From the NCBI RefSeq assembly GCF_000003605.2, contig NW_003129358.1:511165-553139 (forward strand): 41,975 nt of DNA, given 5' to 3'. The notes beneath the pieces are model-generated. The model did no database searches. It was not told the DNA's origin and saw nothing but the letters and a program-made list of their open reading frames with translations. The translations under genes and the position numbers were made by a program. Every line of letters starts with the position of its first letter. Positions within the stretch are counted from its first letter, which is position 1. The DNA comes from Saccoglossus kowalevskii (taxonomy: Eukaryota > Hemichordata > Enteropneusta > Harrimaniidae). Below, piece after piece: positions 21,209 to 32,900 of the stretch.

Positions 21209-24200
21209 TATAATTTTGTCATGAACTTCGACCAAATGAAAGTGTTATTCTTTTACAGAAGAGTTTCAAAATGCAATCACCCAGAATGGTGACAAATAAA
21301 CATATAAATGGCTAGTAAATTTACATACAACCATGACTAATTAGCATCTGTACAGCGAGTAATTACCATACAATTAATACATAATTAGCACATGGATGAT
21401 GCTAACAGGGGCGCTCAAGGTTGAAAAGAACTTTGAGTCAAACTGGTCATCAAGTCACCATTATGTCATGAATTTTAGTGAGTAATACAGTAGAGATTTT
21501 TTTTTTCAAAAATGACACTGCTTTGTCAGTAAGGCGGTAAGATCCTTATCATGCTTAAAATTACACAAGACCTTATTCAAGAGATATTGCAAACAATTCT
21601 CAAATCCTCAAAAGGGTCACTCAGTGTTAATACTGTGAAAAATAGATAAGTTTTTTTGCTAAACTAATCAAAAGCCATGTTTGAGATATGCTTCAGGGAC
21701 AGCATTCTCGGAATTAAAATACAGTTGTTCTGAGTTTTAATAAAAAATGTGTCCGTTAATGAACAAAATTGTGTTCCAGAATGGCAGAAATGCTTAGTTT
21801 TGGTGGACTATTTAATAGCAGTAAATTGGCAGCCATTTTGAATTGTACTGCAGCGTATGTTCCCTAATCCTGCATATAGCTTTTTACAATAGAGATAGTC
21901 TTCTGCATTTAGGTATTTATACTATAACCTCATCTATTTATCATTTATTTGAAGTTACAATTACATATACAATTGTACAACCTTTGATTTGACCCATGCC
22001 ATATTGCAGATTAAATACAGAGTCAATTTACTTTTAGAATTGTAAATTTCATTGAAAAATTTTCAATGAAAAAAAAACATATCAAGAATGCATATATACA
22101 TATGCATGACATATATTTAAAGCAGCACTTCAACTTTTCCACTATGCAAAACACCTCCAACGAATCATGAACAGTGCAAAACATTGCAAGTTCTAATGAG
22201 GATTACAGAGATCATTGAGATTCTTTCTGCAGATCTAGTTGTTTATCACTTAACATCCATTGGAAGGGATGATAATGGATACACACAAAGTGAAAATGCA
22301 ACTTGAATTTCTATAATCTGGTATTTTGAGCATATTTACTGGGGTTCATAAATTCACAGACTTGCCAGTGACAAAAACAATGAAATTTATAATTTCACAT
22401 GTGTTCAATTAAGCGGATTTTATTAGTTGGCAAAAACAGCAAAATTATAACTTGATTGTACCAGGGTAACTGCATAAGAGGCCTTCTAAATTCACACTTC
22501 CGCTTAATAAAATATAGTGTCTTGTTAATGCATGTTTTAGTGAGACCGACACTAGACAAATACCTAATCAATATCAATTTGTGTGAAATGCATTCTATGG
22601 CACAATTCTCCCTACCACATTATAAAATAGGGGCGTTAACTCTTTAATGTTGATGAACAATAGAGTCAGCTTAGCATAACAATATGGATGATTGACTTGT
22701 CATATTGTTATGTAAATTTGATCAATTTGATGCTTTGTACACAACTGAACTGATCATCCCAACAATACCCGGTACTCCCGAATTTCTCAACTTGCTTGAT
22801 CCTGAAAAATGTTTGTTGTGACAGGGACAACGGCAGTATTTATGGTTTTCAAATAATGAAATTTTATCTGGGACACTAGTGCTTGACAAATACAATCTTC
22901 CTTTGCTCAAGTGTTGTTGTAAACTCTGAAGTAGGAATTTACAAATCGCTGACTGAAACTAAATATGTTGTTTGTCATACTGTTAATTTATTGTTATTGC
23001 AAATTACTGCCAGACACAAGTCAGAAACTTTTACTCAGCTGTCTCAGCATGCAGTCAAAGTAACCTTGAATGCCCTCAAACTATCAATTAGCAAAAACAT
23101 ACCCGTAAGCAAAATAAATAGCAGCAGTCTCAACTATCTATAGGTTTCAAGTGGTTGTGATTCATTATTATTCCACTGCCACCGGATTCTATCAGACTGG
23201 TTCAAATAGCTGTGACTTTCGGTGAACATTCACAGGTCTTCATGTTCAACCTGGCCAGGTTGACATTATGACAGGATATCAAATTGTGATAATGCGACTA
23301 TGAGAGAAAGATGGCAGCAAAGCCATGACACATAATTTCAAAAACGAAATGAGCTTTCTATAGACAAAATGGACTATATCTTCTGTCAGCACTGCAATTT
23401 GCACAGAACAAATTTAGAAGCGACAATAGAGATGTTCAATGTTAGAAACCAAAAAACATCCATAAAAATTGTATCTGATTTAAATTGGCAGCATCTCTAA
23501 TTTATTCACATCAACCCTATCTTTTTCTAACAAACTGACTTGTAGCTACAGGTATGAACAAGGTCGTGACAGCTTCTCTCAGCAAGGAAAAGTTACAACA
23601 TAAGACAACTACCTATATAGTAGGGGAAAAAAAGCACTCCTCCGGAAGCATAAATTACAGGTACTTGAGTATTAAAGCAGGATAAATGGTGCAGCGACAT
23701 TGAAACCTTTTACACTTGAAAATTTTTTTCAACATCATTTTGGCAAATGTCAGAGAAGAACATTGCCCCAGACTTGAAATTCAGAAGCCATGCTATTGTG
23801 GCTCCATGCACATATTTTGATGATCAGAATATATATCTTAAACTGCAGATCCAACAGAGTGGAAGCATGGTAGAAAGTGGCAGCAAGTACATTTCAAATA
23901 AACTAAGTATGAAAGATTATTAGATAACTGGTCAAAAAACCAAAATACTATTGAATTTTCGTTTTGAGTCAATTTTTTTTTTATTATTATTATCCCCCCT
24001 CTACTTTTCTAAAACATTACTATTTTTCGTCATTCATAAAGCCGCCATATATATTAAATACTTACACAAAAATGACTAAGAATTCTGAGAAATATTGAAA
24101 TCCCAGTGCTCATAAAACACCTAATGTTTTTGATAAGTGGAACACTATTAAAATATAAATATATTGAGACAAACTTAAACTTGAGTGATAAGGTCTAACA

Positions 24201-24699
24201 TTGGAGTAATTTACTTGATAGAAATTGTCATAGTCTCGGGAAACTCATTTAAAATGAACCCGTTGCCAGTTTTTACCATTTTTCAACATGGTTTGAACTG
24301 TGACATGAAGGACCACATAATATCCTGAGCATCAAAATATGACCTTAGAGCAGCAAAACCATGGCAAAGGCCATGCATGAAAGCCTCATCATCTGAATGT
24401 CCTGATAGCCTTCAAATAGCCTTCATAGTTCTAATTAGTCGAAAGCATTTGTAGAAGTTTTAGATTCAAAATTAGGCACAATTAGTTAACAAAGTTCAAA
24501 CTCCAGAAAAGAAGGACAGAAGTATTATATAACCTCCTAATATTAGTTTAAAGAAAGTGACAAGCTGAAGTAATAGGAATTCAGTCGACAGCTGTCGTGA
24601 TAAGCAGATCTGATTAAATCATCATTTGTGCTTTGTCAAAGAATATTCTTTTTAATTTGACATACGATTATTTTCACACTTAATCAGAAGTCAACTTAC

Positions 24700-24757
24700 C
24701 TGTTATCTATCAGAACAAGCTTGAAAATCTTCAATGCGACAGCGTGTACAGCTACAT
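24700..24757 (-). other. candidate 58-bp non-coding 5' UTR exon
   Basis: On the minus strand an acceptor (TTATTTTACAG) and a strong donor (AACAG|GTAAGTTGA) frame 58 bp. Its first codon-like triplets are ATG TAG, so it cannot carry a long frame. It lies upstream of the zinc-finger gene on the same strand. A spliced leader exon of that gene is the simplest reading; no transcript evidence is available. Confidence 0.4.
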
Positions 24758-26289
24758 CTGTAAAATAATCACATGTTAAGCCTCATGAATATTCAAAGCT
24801 TTAATCTGAATCGAGGCATCTCGTGCCTTTGAAACCTCCATTTTGTTCCTGAAAAAGTACCCCTTGCGCGAATTGTCGTCCAAAATTCTCAATCATAAAA
24901 TAAACAGATGGAATAAAGAACACGAATAACCTAATTGGAGATTAACCAGGGAGTGGTACTTATTATAAACTGAGGCGAACTTTCATCCGCAACGGGAATA
25001 TCGAGGCACGAACCACGAACAACCTTCAGATCAGAGTCAGCTACTGATGATTCATTCCTTTCAGAGAGGCACGCTGTGTGGAACTAGGGAAGAGGGTCGG
25101 ACCTCTCTTATGAACCCGCAAAATAAATATGGATCAGGAGATTTAAAAACTCGCCACAACTTACAAAAATATATACACTTCTTCTTTAGTAGCACGTTTT
25201 GATCACTGGTGAGGTATTTGCACGATCAAAACAACGGAAGCGTTACAGAGATAGACAGACAGCTCATCCAAAAGCTTTGCTTGATGTCTCGGCGAATCAT
25301 GTGACCAGTGTTTGTGAAATCATTCCTCCAAACATGGCTGCTCGCTCTGGAAGAGGCACTGGAATAACTTGTTAATTTTACTCGGTTAGATCTAATTTTG
25401 AGCAAATGGTAACGTGTGTAACTCAGGTAAGGTACCGCACGCTGGCACTCTGTAGATAAAAGTGAGATCGACGAATGTTCGTCGTAAATAAGCTGGTGAT
25501 ACTTAACACCGTTAATGCTCTTATATAGTGGAGTATGCATATGCCTTCCGAACTCTCGTGAACGCTGCATTCACATGTGGATTGTCGTCGTTATGCGTTG
25601 CGTTGAGTCTGGCATTGTCTACACAGTTGAGGCGACACAGTTCATATGTTGCACCGTATTATGCATTACGGAACTTTAGAATGTTGGAATACACGTTATT
25701 AAAAGACAATCCTGTAGTAGGAGTCTTCAAGTGAAAGAGGCTCATTACTTCACTTGATCATTGTCAACGCTGTGATTCGACCGAGGCCAACGATAATAGA
25801 TGTACCGTATCATGCACGCATAATATTTGTTATTTCTTGAAAATATAAACAGTAAAATTGGTGGGCAAGATGATTTAAGTTGGTAAAAGATGAGACAAAA
25901 GCTTGTAAAGTCTTTGTGACTCTGTGTCTTGAAGTATTCACTGCATGTCACTTGAGGGCTGAAAATCCAAATAATTTGATTAGTGCATTATTTTCTGATT
26001 TTGTTACCGTGACACTACAGTGTGGTTCACTGCCACAACATTTTATGATTTTCCTGTCGTTCACAATATTCATGAAAATTTGTATGCACTGAAATTTAAG
26101 GAAAATGGTGTTCATTCTACTTTACGGTTGTTTTACCTTTTGGATCCCATGCGACATACATGTACATGTATACAACATGTGTAAGATACATTGTCAACAC
26201 AAAATATCTGCACAACAACCACCAAGCACTGTATGAATTGACCCCACCCACTATTAACTGACCACGCCCCTGGACCACTCCCACTGTTG
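24758..26289. promoter_or_regulatory. upstream region of the zinc-finger gene; candidate promoter
   Basis: Moderately CpG-rich DNA at 24870-25100 and 25400-25690 separates the minus-strand zinc-finger gene from the plus-strand FASTKD gene. A minus-strand TATA-like motif (CTATATAA, 25521-25528) and a possible donor (GTAAGTTGTGG at 25164-25154) could define a first exon of roughly 25165-25495. No protein gene is evident: a plus-strand open frame at 25528 begins with GTG, not ATG. Confidence 0.3.
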
Positions 26290-26308
26290 TGTATTTGACC
26301 ACACCCAG

Positions 26309-27150
26309 GTAATAATCTAATGTGGGTGTGGTCAGGTAATAACATAATGTGGGTGTGGTCAGGTAATAACCTAATGTGGGTGTGGTCAGGTAACAACCTA
26401 TTGTGGGTGTGGTCAGGTAATAACCTAATGGGGGTGTGGTCAGGTAATAACCTATTGTGGGTGTGGTCAGGTAATAACATAATTTGGGTGTGGTCAGGTA
26501 ATAACCTATTGTGGGTGTGGTCAGGTAATAACCTAATGTGGGTGTGGTCAGGTAATAACCTATTGTGGGTGTGGTCAGGTAATAACCTAATGTGGGTGTG
26601 GTCAGATAATAACCTAATGTGGGTGTGGTCAGGTAATAACCTAATGTGGGTGTGGTCAGATAATAACCTAATGTGGGTGTGGTCAGATAATAACCTAATG
26701 TGGGTGTGGTCAGGTAATAACCTAATGTGGGTGTGGTCAGGTAATAACCTAATGTGGGTGTGGTCAGGTAATAACCTAATGTGGGTGTGGTCAGGTAATA
26801 ACCTAATGTGGGTGTGGTCAGGTAATAACCTATTGTGGGTGTGGTCAGGTAATAACCTATTGTAGGTGTGGTCAGGTAATAACCTAATGTGGGTGTGGTC
26901 AGGTAATAACCTAATGTGGGTGTGGTCAGGTAATAACCTATTGTAGGTGTGGTCAGGTAATAACCTAATGTGGGTGTGGTCAGATAATAACCTATTGTGG
27001 TTGTGGTAAGGTAATAACTAAATTTTAGTATATTCATGTAATAACTCACTGGGCATGAACAGGTAATAACTCAATATGGGTGTGGTTAGGTAAAACCTCA
27101 ATGTAGGTGTGGTCAGGTTATGACTCCATGTGGGTGTGTCAGGTAATGTT
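26309..27150. repeat. 27-bp minisatellite, about 30 copies
   Basis: The unit is aataacctaatgtgggtgtggtcaggt with limited variants (cctaatg/cctattg, caggt/cagat). It is regular from 26309 to about 27010 and degenerates to 27150. Since 27 is a multiple of three and the unit lacks stops, both strands have long frames (nonapeptides YYLTTPTLG on minus, MWVWSGNNL on plus). I regard neither as a gene. The left boundary forms a hairpin: tgaccacaccc at 26297-26307 is inverted in the first unit. The minus strand carries CCACACCC (CACCC box) in nearly every unit. Confidence 0.95.
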
Positions 27151-27859
27151 GGCATGTCGTATGGTGGAGATAGGGATGTGAAAAATATATAATTCTACCA
27201 ATTTTTAGCTTGACTCACACGACTCAGATTGATACAAAACTGAGGCAGTAATCATGCCAGTTGAGTGTAATAAAGCAGTGGAATATTTTTAAATCTCCAT
27301 ATTATGTAATACAAATTTTGGTAATCTGATTGGTCAATGCAAGCAAATTGAATTTGATATTATGGCTTAGTTGGTTCACATAGTTTCACTGAAGTTGACC
27401 ATTCATGTTCGTTCTCATGAACATATGCCTGATCATGTTAGGAAAATCTGTGAAAATATTTGACCTTAGTTAAATTTGATTTGATTCGGCACACAAAAGA
27501 GCTGGATCTATCAATTTGCGTTCCTGTAACAACTTGTCTTTTTATATTACGTCAAAGCTTAGCTGATAACAACATGCTATTTTGCGTTTGATTTCGCATA
27601 GAAACACATCACAACACGTGACTTTGTGTTCCATTTAGCATGGAAATGCATCAGTAAATACAGGTTTTATAATGGTATCTGCCAAGGTATAATGCTGAGG
27701 AGAAGGTCGAATAAAAGAATTTTGGTTGGTGAACGTTACATCGTGTCTGACATTCCCAAAATACGTCAACCTTGATTTTACGCCATATTGTAGGATTTTT
27801 GGGAATTATATTTTGAATAATATCCACTATCAGAAAGACGTGTTTTGTAGAGCCGCATA

Positions 27860-28067
27860 CTGTGGAATACTTTATTTTCGCTGGAATTAATTTTCACTGA
27901 AAAGGCTTTTTGGGCGTTTTGTATGGAATTTATTTTCACTGACTTTTGATTAGTTTAATGTGAAATATAGGAAAAAAAGTATATTCACTGGATTTTATTT
28001 TCACGGAATCATCCTTTCAGTGAAAATAGCGAAAATAAATTCCAAGCGAAAATAAAGTATTCTACAG
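27860..28067. mobile_element. 208-bp TA-flanked MITE
   Basis: TA at 27858-27859 and 28068-28069. The inverted ends are CTGTGGAATACTTTATTTTC on the left and GAAAATAAAGTATTCTACAG on the right, and the similarity continues inward with TCGCTGGAATT. Same family as 40118-40314; related in ends to 5503-5709. Confidence 0.85.
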
Positions 28068-28636
28068 TACTATAGAAATATGCACTAAGATTAATTTTAG
28101 TGGATTTCATTTTGCAGAAATATTTAAATTCACTAGATTGTGTCGGGAAGATTATATCTTTACCTGGTTATCTTTGTATATTTACTGGTTTTCAATTGAG
28201 TGCATATAGCAGCCAGTGAAAATAAAACTCAGCGAATAATTAAACTATATGCAGTATATGTGAGGTACCTTTTCTAGACTACGATATTCAGCTTAGGTGA
28301 GGGAGCGAAGCAACCTAGCGGGGGTGGGGGGGGGTGATGGTGGAAGGGCGGATCGACCTGGAAAAGCCATATCAGAAGGTTTCTATGCTGTTTTCACAGT
28401 GTATCTATCACCATTAAAATATTTTTAGAGTGTGTTTGTGAGTGTGTCAGCTGGTGTTGCTGGAAAGTTTTCATGGAGAAATATATATTTGAGAAAGATT
28501 TCATGCTGTACGGCAGCAAGAAAGTGTGCGGCTCAAGAAATATATTTATGACTTGAAAGTTCAATCGACAATTAGGTAAGAGGGCGCCAGCCGAGAATGT
28601 CAGGGCGCTGTACCCCTGTTCAGAAAAAAAAACTGC

Positions 28637-28676
<40 letters not shown>

Positions 28677-28679
28677 ATA
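28637..28679. repeat. (AT)n microsatellite
   Basis: About 18 AT dinucleotides, followed by a short ataataata run. Confidence 0.9.
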
Positions 28680-29587
28680 TTGATAGTTTCAAAATAAACA
28701 TATTCCTTAATTCCATGAAAACTGACAGTAATTAATGTTTATGGAACAGCTATTGTGTTTGCAAATGAGAATTGAATATGTGCTCACAAACTACATTTCA
28801 GCATAAATTGTGTGTTTAAAAGCTGCAATAGGGATATCATAGTTAATCTATTAATAGAAGCAACAATTTATTGTATTTTAATCATTGAAATGCGTTTTAT
28901 TTTTGCCATATACTTACTTCATGTGCTTCTAATAGAGGAAATATGGTATATATCAAATTATGATCTGGTAATATCAGATTTTTTAGTCAAATATACCCAG
29001 TTGAATGCTTACAAAGTTTGGTCACAGCAAGTAGAATTAAATTTAAATATTAGTCACATGCTTGGCTTGGCATGCTTGTCAAAGAACATATTTCCCTGAA
29101 TTTCACTCTGATTTCTGTCAAACTTGGTATGAGTATCACACATGGTCAGTTACTATGGCAATGTCATTTTGCAATGCATCATGGGAAAGGCCGGAAAACC
29201 CTGTTAATATTGCAGCATTCTCAATGGTGCACTACATTAGCAAAGGATATTGTAATTGGTATTTGTGCGTGAGGTTTTTCTGGTTCACGTCGATGGCTAT
29301 ACTATATTCTTCAGTGGAAAAAGTGATTTTGTGATGTGAATATTGGGGAAAGCAAGGTCGTTCAACTCAACAATTGTCTTTGTGTTGTCATTCATCATCT
29401 AGAATATAGTTAAATATTATGTGAGTGTATAAATGCCGAAAGCAGGTTACTGCAAAAAAAAGTGGTTACTATGGAACAACTGATGTTTTCGTCTCAATGT
29501 GGACAGCATAAATAAACTCTGTCTTGAATCATGCAAACATACAGACATACATTTACATAATTTGGCATGTGACCTCACTAAATAACT

Positions 29588-29608
29588 TTTTCTTTTGTTT
29601 TTTTGTAG
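29588..29608 (+). other. strong splice acceptor upstream of the FASTKD start
   Basis: A pyrimidine tract (tttttcttttgtttttttgtag) ends in TAG at 29608. It suggests the first coding exon begins at 29609, with an upstream 5' UTR exon not located. Confidence 0.4.
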
Positions 29609-29664
29609 TTCTTTGATGGTCTTTAAACTATGCTCTTGAGAACTGCAGAAGAACATTAACGGCA

Positions 29665-29842
29665 ACTAAACCATCATTGGCTGCAATTGAACCATTAGTG
29701 GAGCATTCCACTGGTGCCAAACTAAACCATCATTGGCTGCAATTGAACCATTAGTGGAGCATTCCACTGGTGCCAAACTAAACCATCATTGGCTGCAATT
29801 GAACCATTAGTGGAGCATTCCACTGGTGCCAAACTAAACCAT
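29665..29842 (+). repeat. 56-bp tandem repeat, three copies, in the FASTKD 5' leader
   Basis: ccatcattgg recurs at 29671, 29727 and 29783, with a partial fourth copy at 29839, spaced exactly 56 bp and almost without mismatches. Each copy contains attagtggagcattccact. The array lies downstream of a strong acceptor at 29608 and upstream of the start codon, so it may be transcribed as 5' UTR. Confidence 0.9.
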
Positions 29843-29981
29843 CAGAAGAATGTTCAATTGGCAGCAACTAAACTTTACTTCCATTTTGAAATTGCTCTAA
29901 AACAACTAGAATTACTATTTAAATGTACATGAAAATACATGCTCACATCCTAACCTGGAATAGCTCATCTTCCATCTTAAC

Positions 29982-32900
29982 ATGATATCTCTTCATAGAC
30001 TCGCAGTCTGTCACTTTAGATCACAATGTAGAATGTGGTGCAATCATCAACGTAAAATTACCGGATTTGTGTTAACAAAAAAGGATGGAGATAGTGCTGC
30101 AAATAAAGAAAGGTCAGAGGATGATAGCAGTAAATCAGAACGGAAAGTCCCTTATCTTTTAGATGAAGCCATTCACATTAATCGACAACCCTCAAAAGAC
30201 TATGCTAAAATAGCGAGAAGGGCTTTCTATGCTGACTCCAAACAATACAACATACATAAGTTAAAACAGTCTGTGCAGAGTGATAATAAGGATATCTCAA
30301 TCAAGGCGGAACGCTTCTTGAATGACATAGCAGACTGTCAGGATAGTGTTGATACAAATGAACTTGTTGAAGGATTCATAGTTCTTAGTAATTTAGACAA
30401 ATGGAAACATCGATTGCTTAAAAAGGATTACAGGTTTCATGTGGCCAGTCAGCATGTCACAGCTGCCAAGTTTAGTTCCGAAGAAATGGTAGATTTACTA
30501 AATGCTTGCAGCATTATTCAAGTAAGACCAAATGATCCCCTCATGGTAGCTTTAGAGCGACAATGCACCAACAGTATTTCGAATTGGGATCTAAATACGC
30601 AGCTTGTGATTTCTGATCTGTGGCGCGTGATTGGACGCTCTGTTCATAGTATGAATGACAAACTGTTTCAACATGTAGAACTGCATTGGAACACACTGAC
30701 CAAACATCAACTAGTGCAACTAGTATATCTCATTGGCGAAAATCGATCCTGTTCTCAAACATTGATGGCAAAACTGGAGAATCTACTATTAAAGTATGTG
30801 GATGATCTTACAATTAATGAAATAGCTGCTGTGTGCCTTGGTTTCTTCAAGTCTCAAACACGGCTCACTAATAGTACAGTGCTTCATAGGTTTGGTGACC
30901 GTGTTTGTGAACATTTACATGATATCAACCCCATCTGCCTTGTTAGTATTCTCAAGGAATATCGATATATTCACTTTATTCATCGAAGGATGTTTGATGC
31001 AATTGGCCAATACATTGCACCAAGATTACATACCATGCCCGTACTGTCTATGGTGCATATCTGTCACACGTTTGCTTCACTGCATCTTTTCAATAAACCT
31101 TTTTTAGACGCTGTCGCAAAGTGTGCGATCGCGACAGTCCCAAAGTGTCGGAATAAAGACATTGCTAAATATTTATATGCTTTCGGTTCTTTGAATTATG
31201 AACCACCAAACGCAGATGAATTCTTTACAGCTATGATTCAGCAAATGCACCGATTGAAGCCTGAATATGATAGGTCGCCCGAGCAGTTGGTTGTCAGTCT
31301 GTTATCGTTGGCGTATTTGAACCAATATCATTACAGCCTATTGAATATGGTATTCAGTCCTACATTCAGAAGCATGATTTCAGGTGAGTTTCAGAAGAAT
31401 ACATGGTACATGTTTTATGCAGTAATTCAGTTTGTGGTTTGCATTTCTGCTTGCAGTGATGAAGCACTATGTCGTGTGTGAGTTCAAATTCTGAGTTGCA
31501 TGTTGTTATGTGTTGTCTGCAATTATTTACATTTTTCATCAGTCGTTTCTGCTGAGGACAGTCATAAGGAGGTTTGTACTCAACTATGAATACTAGCCTT
31601 TCTATGTATAAATACTATTTGTTTTGTCCAAGCTTCAGCTTGTGTATTGTGGGTGTTCATTACAGAGTATGGTTCAGTTGTGAGGGCATCGGCTTTCATA
31701 AATGTGATAATGTATTGCACGGATGATGGAGTTATTACATGGGACTGTGTGGGTGAAAAGTATGAAGTTCAAGGCCTGAGTGTCACTTCTCTTTGGCATA
31801 ACTTTACTTCTTGAAGTTAGTCTGGTGATTCATTAAGAAGTCTGATGACATTTGTCCCATACAACAATTAACATAACATAACACAAAGACACATCGCTGA
31901 TTTTTGCAGAACTAATGGCCAGTGTATATGATTTTGTACACTCTTCGAATTAACCTCAATTTTTGGACTAACCTTAGAGTTACTGTGCATCTCAAGAACC
32001 CTTCAGTAATTCATCTTCCATGTTCAATACAATGATCCTCAGAGTAACTTGGTTACAATGCTGATTTATTTGTGTAGCCCATGATCAATTCTTCAGAGAA
32101 ACTCAGCTTCTCAGTACATTATTGCGACTCATTTTTTACTCCTGTGTGCTTCGCACACAATGGGAATCTTTGCAGTTAGTGTGTCTGTATGTGTGTCTGT
32201 GTGTGTCTGTTCCACTGATATCTCAAGAACCATATGTTGCATTTTTATGAACTTATTGCATAGATGCTCTAGGCTATTGCCCAGATTTGATTACGTTTTG
32301 GTAGAAATCCATGCATATTAATTACCTAATTTGCATGATAATTAAATCATTTTTAGTTGTTCCACTGATAGATACTCTGTACTAATGCACAGTTTGATTA
32401 GTTTAAATTCTTTGCACATTAATTACCTAATTCTCTGCTTTTCCACTGATATCTCAAGTACTAATCATTACATTTCAATGAAACTTGGTACACAGATGTC
32501 ATAGGACAATGCACAGACCTGATAGTTTTAGTTTAATATCTGTGCATATTAATTACCTAATTTACAATTTTCATCCTTTGGTAAGTACTAATCATGAAAC
32601 TTCAATAAAACTTTGTACATATATATTCTAGGACAATGTACAGACCTGATTAGTTTTGGGTTAAAATCTGTTGATATTAATTCCCTAATTAGCATAATAA
32701 TTCATGATTCATTTTTGGTTCTAATCACATTTCAATGAAACTGGGTACATAGATGGTCTGTGACATTGTGCAGACCTTGTTAATTTTATGCTCAAATCTG
32801 TGCATATTAAGTACCTAATTTGCATAATTAGTAAGTTTTCAGCTTTTCTAGCAATATCTTAAGTACAAGTAATTTTGAATTATTAGTCCCTGTTCGGACG

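Larger units (their letters stand above)
18106..24699 (-). other. probable 5' UTR intron of the zinc-finger gene
   Basis: Bounded by the acceptor before the zinc-finger ATG and the donor of the non-coding exon at 24700-24757 (AACAG|GTAAGTTGA on the minus strand). About 18168-21210 is filled with modular repeats and a TA-flanked transposon. From 21210 to 24690 I see no gene: only a 25-bp perfect palindrome at 22047-22071 and an inverted motif around aagcggattttatta near 22412 and 22500. The pairing of these two exons is inferred. Confidence 0.4.
27151..29608. other. intergenic/possible FASTKD 5' intron, no gene found
   Basis: Holds the MITE at 27860-28067, a G-rich run at 28318-28336 (gcgggggtgggggggggtg), an (AT)n microsatellite at 28637-28672 and AT-rich DNA. 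A short plus-strand frame at 29062-29334 has no recognisable domain. Confidence 0.5.

Noticed and set aside
25528-25734. Hydrophobic 68-codon plus-strand frame in a CpG-richer stretch
   Set aside because: Its first codon is GTG, not ATG, and no splice acceptor or family similarity supports it.
26117-27049. 310-codon minus-strand frame of YYLTTPTLG nonapeptides and the 181-codon plus-strand counterpart
   Set aside because: Both are produced by a 27-bp tandem repeat whose length is a multiple of three. There is no signal peptide, splice context or unique flanking domain.
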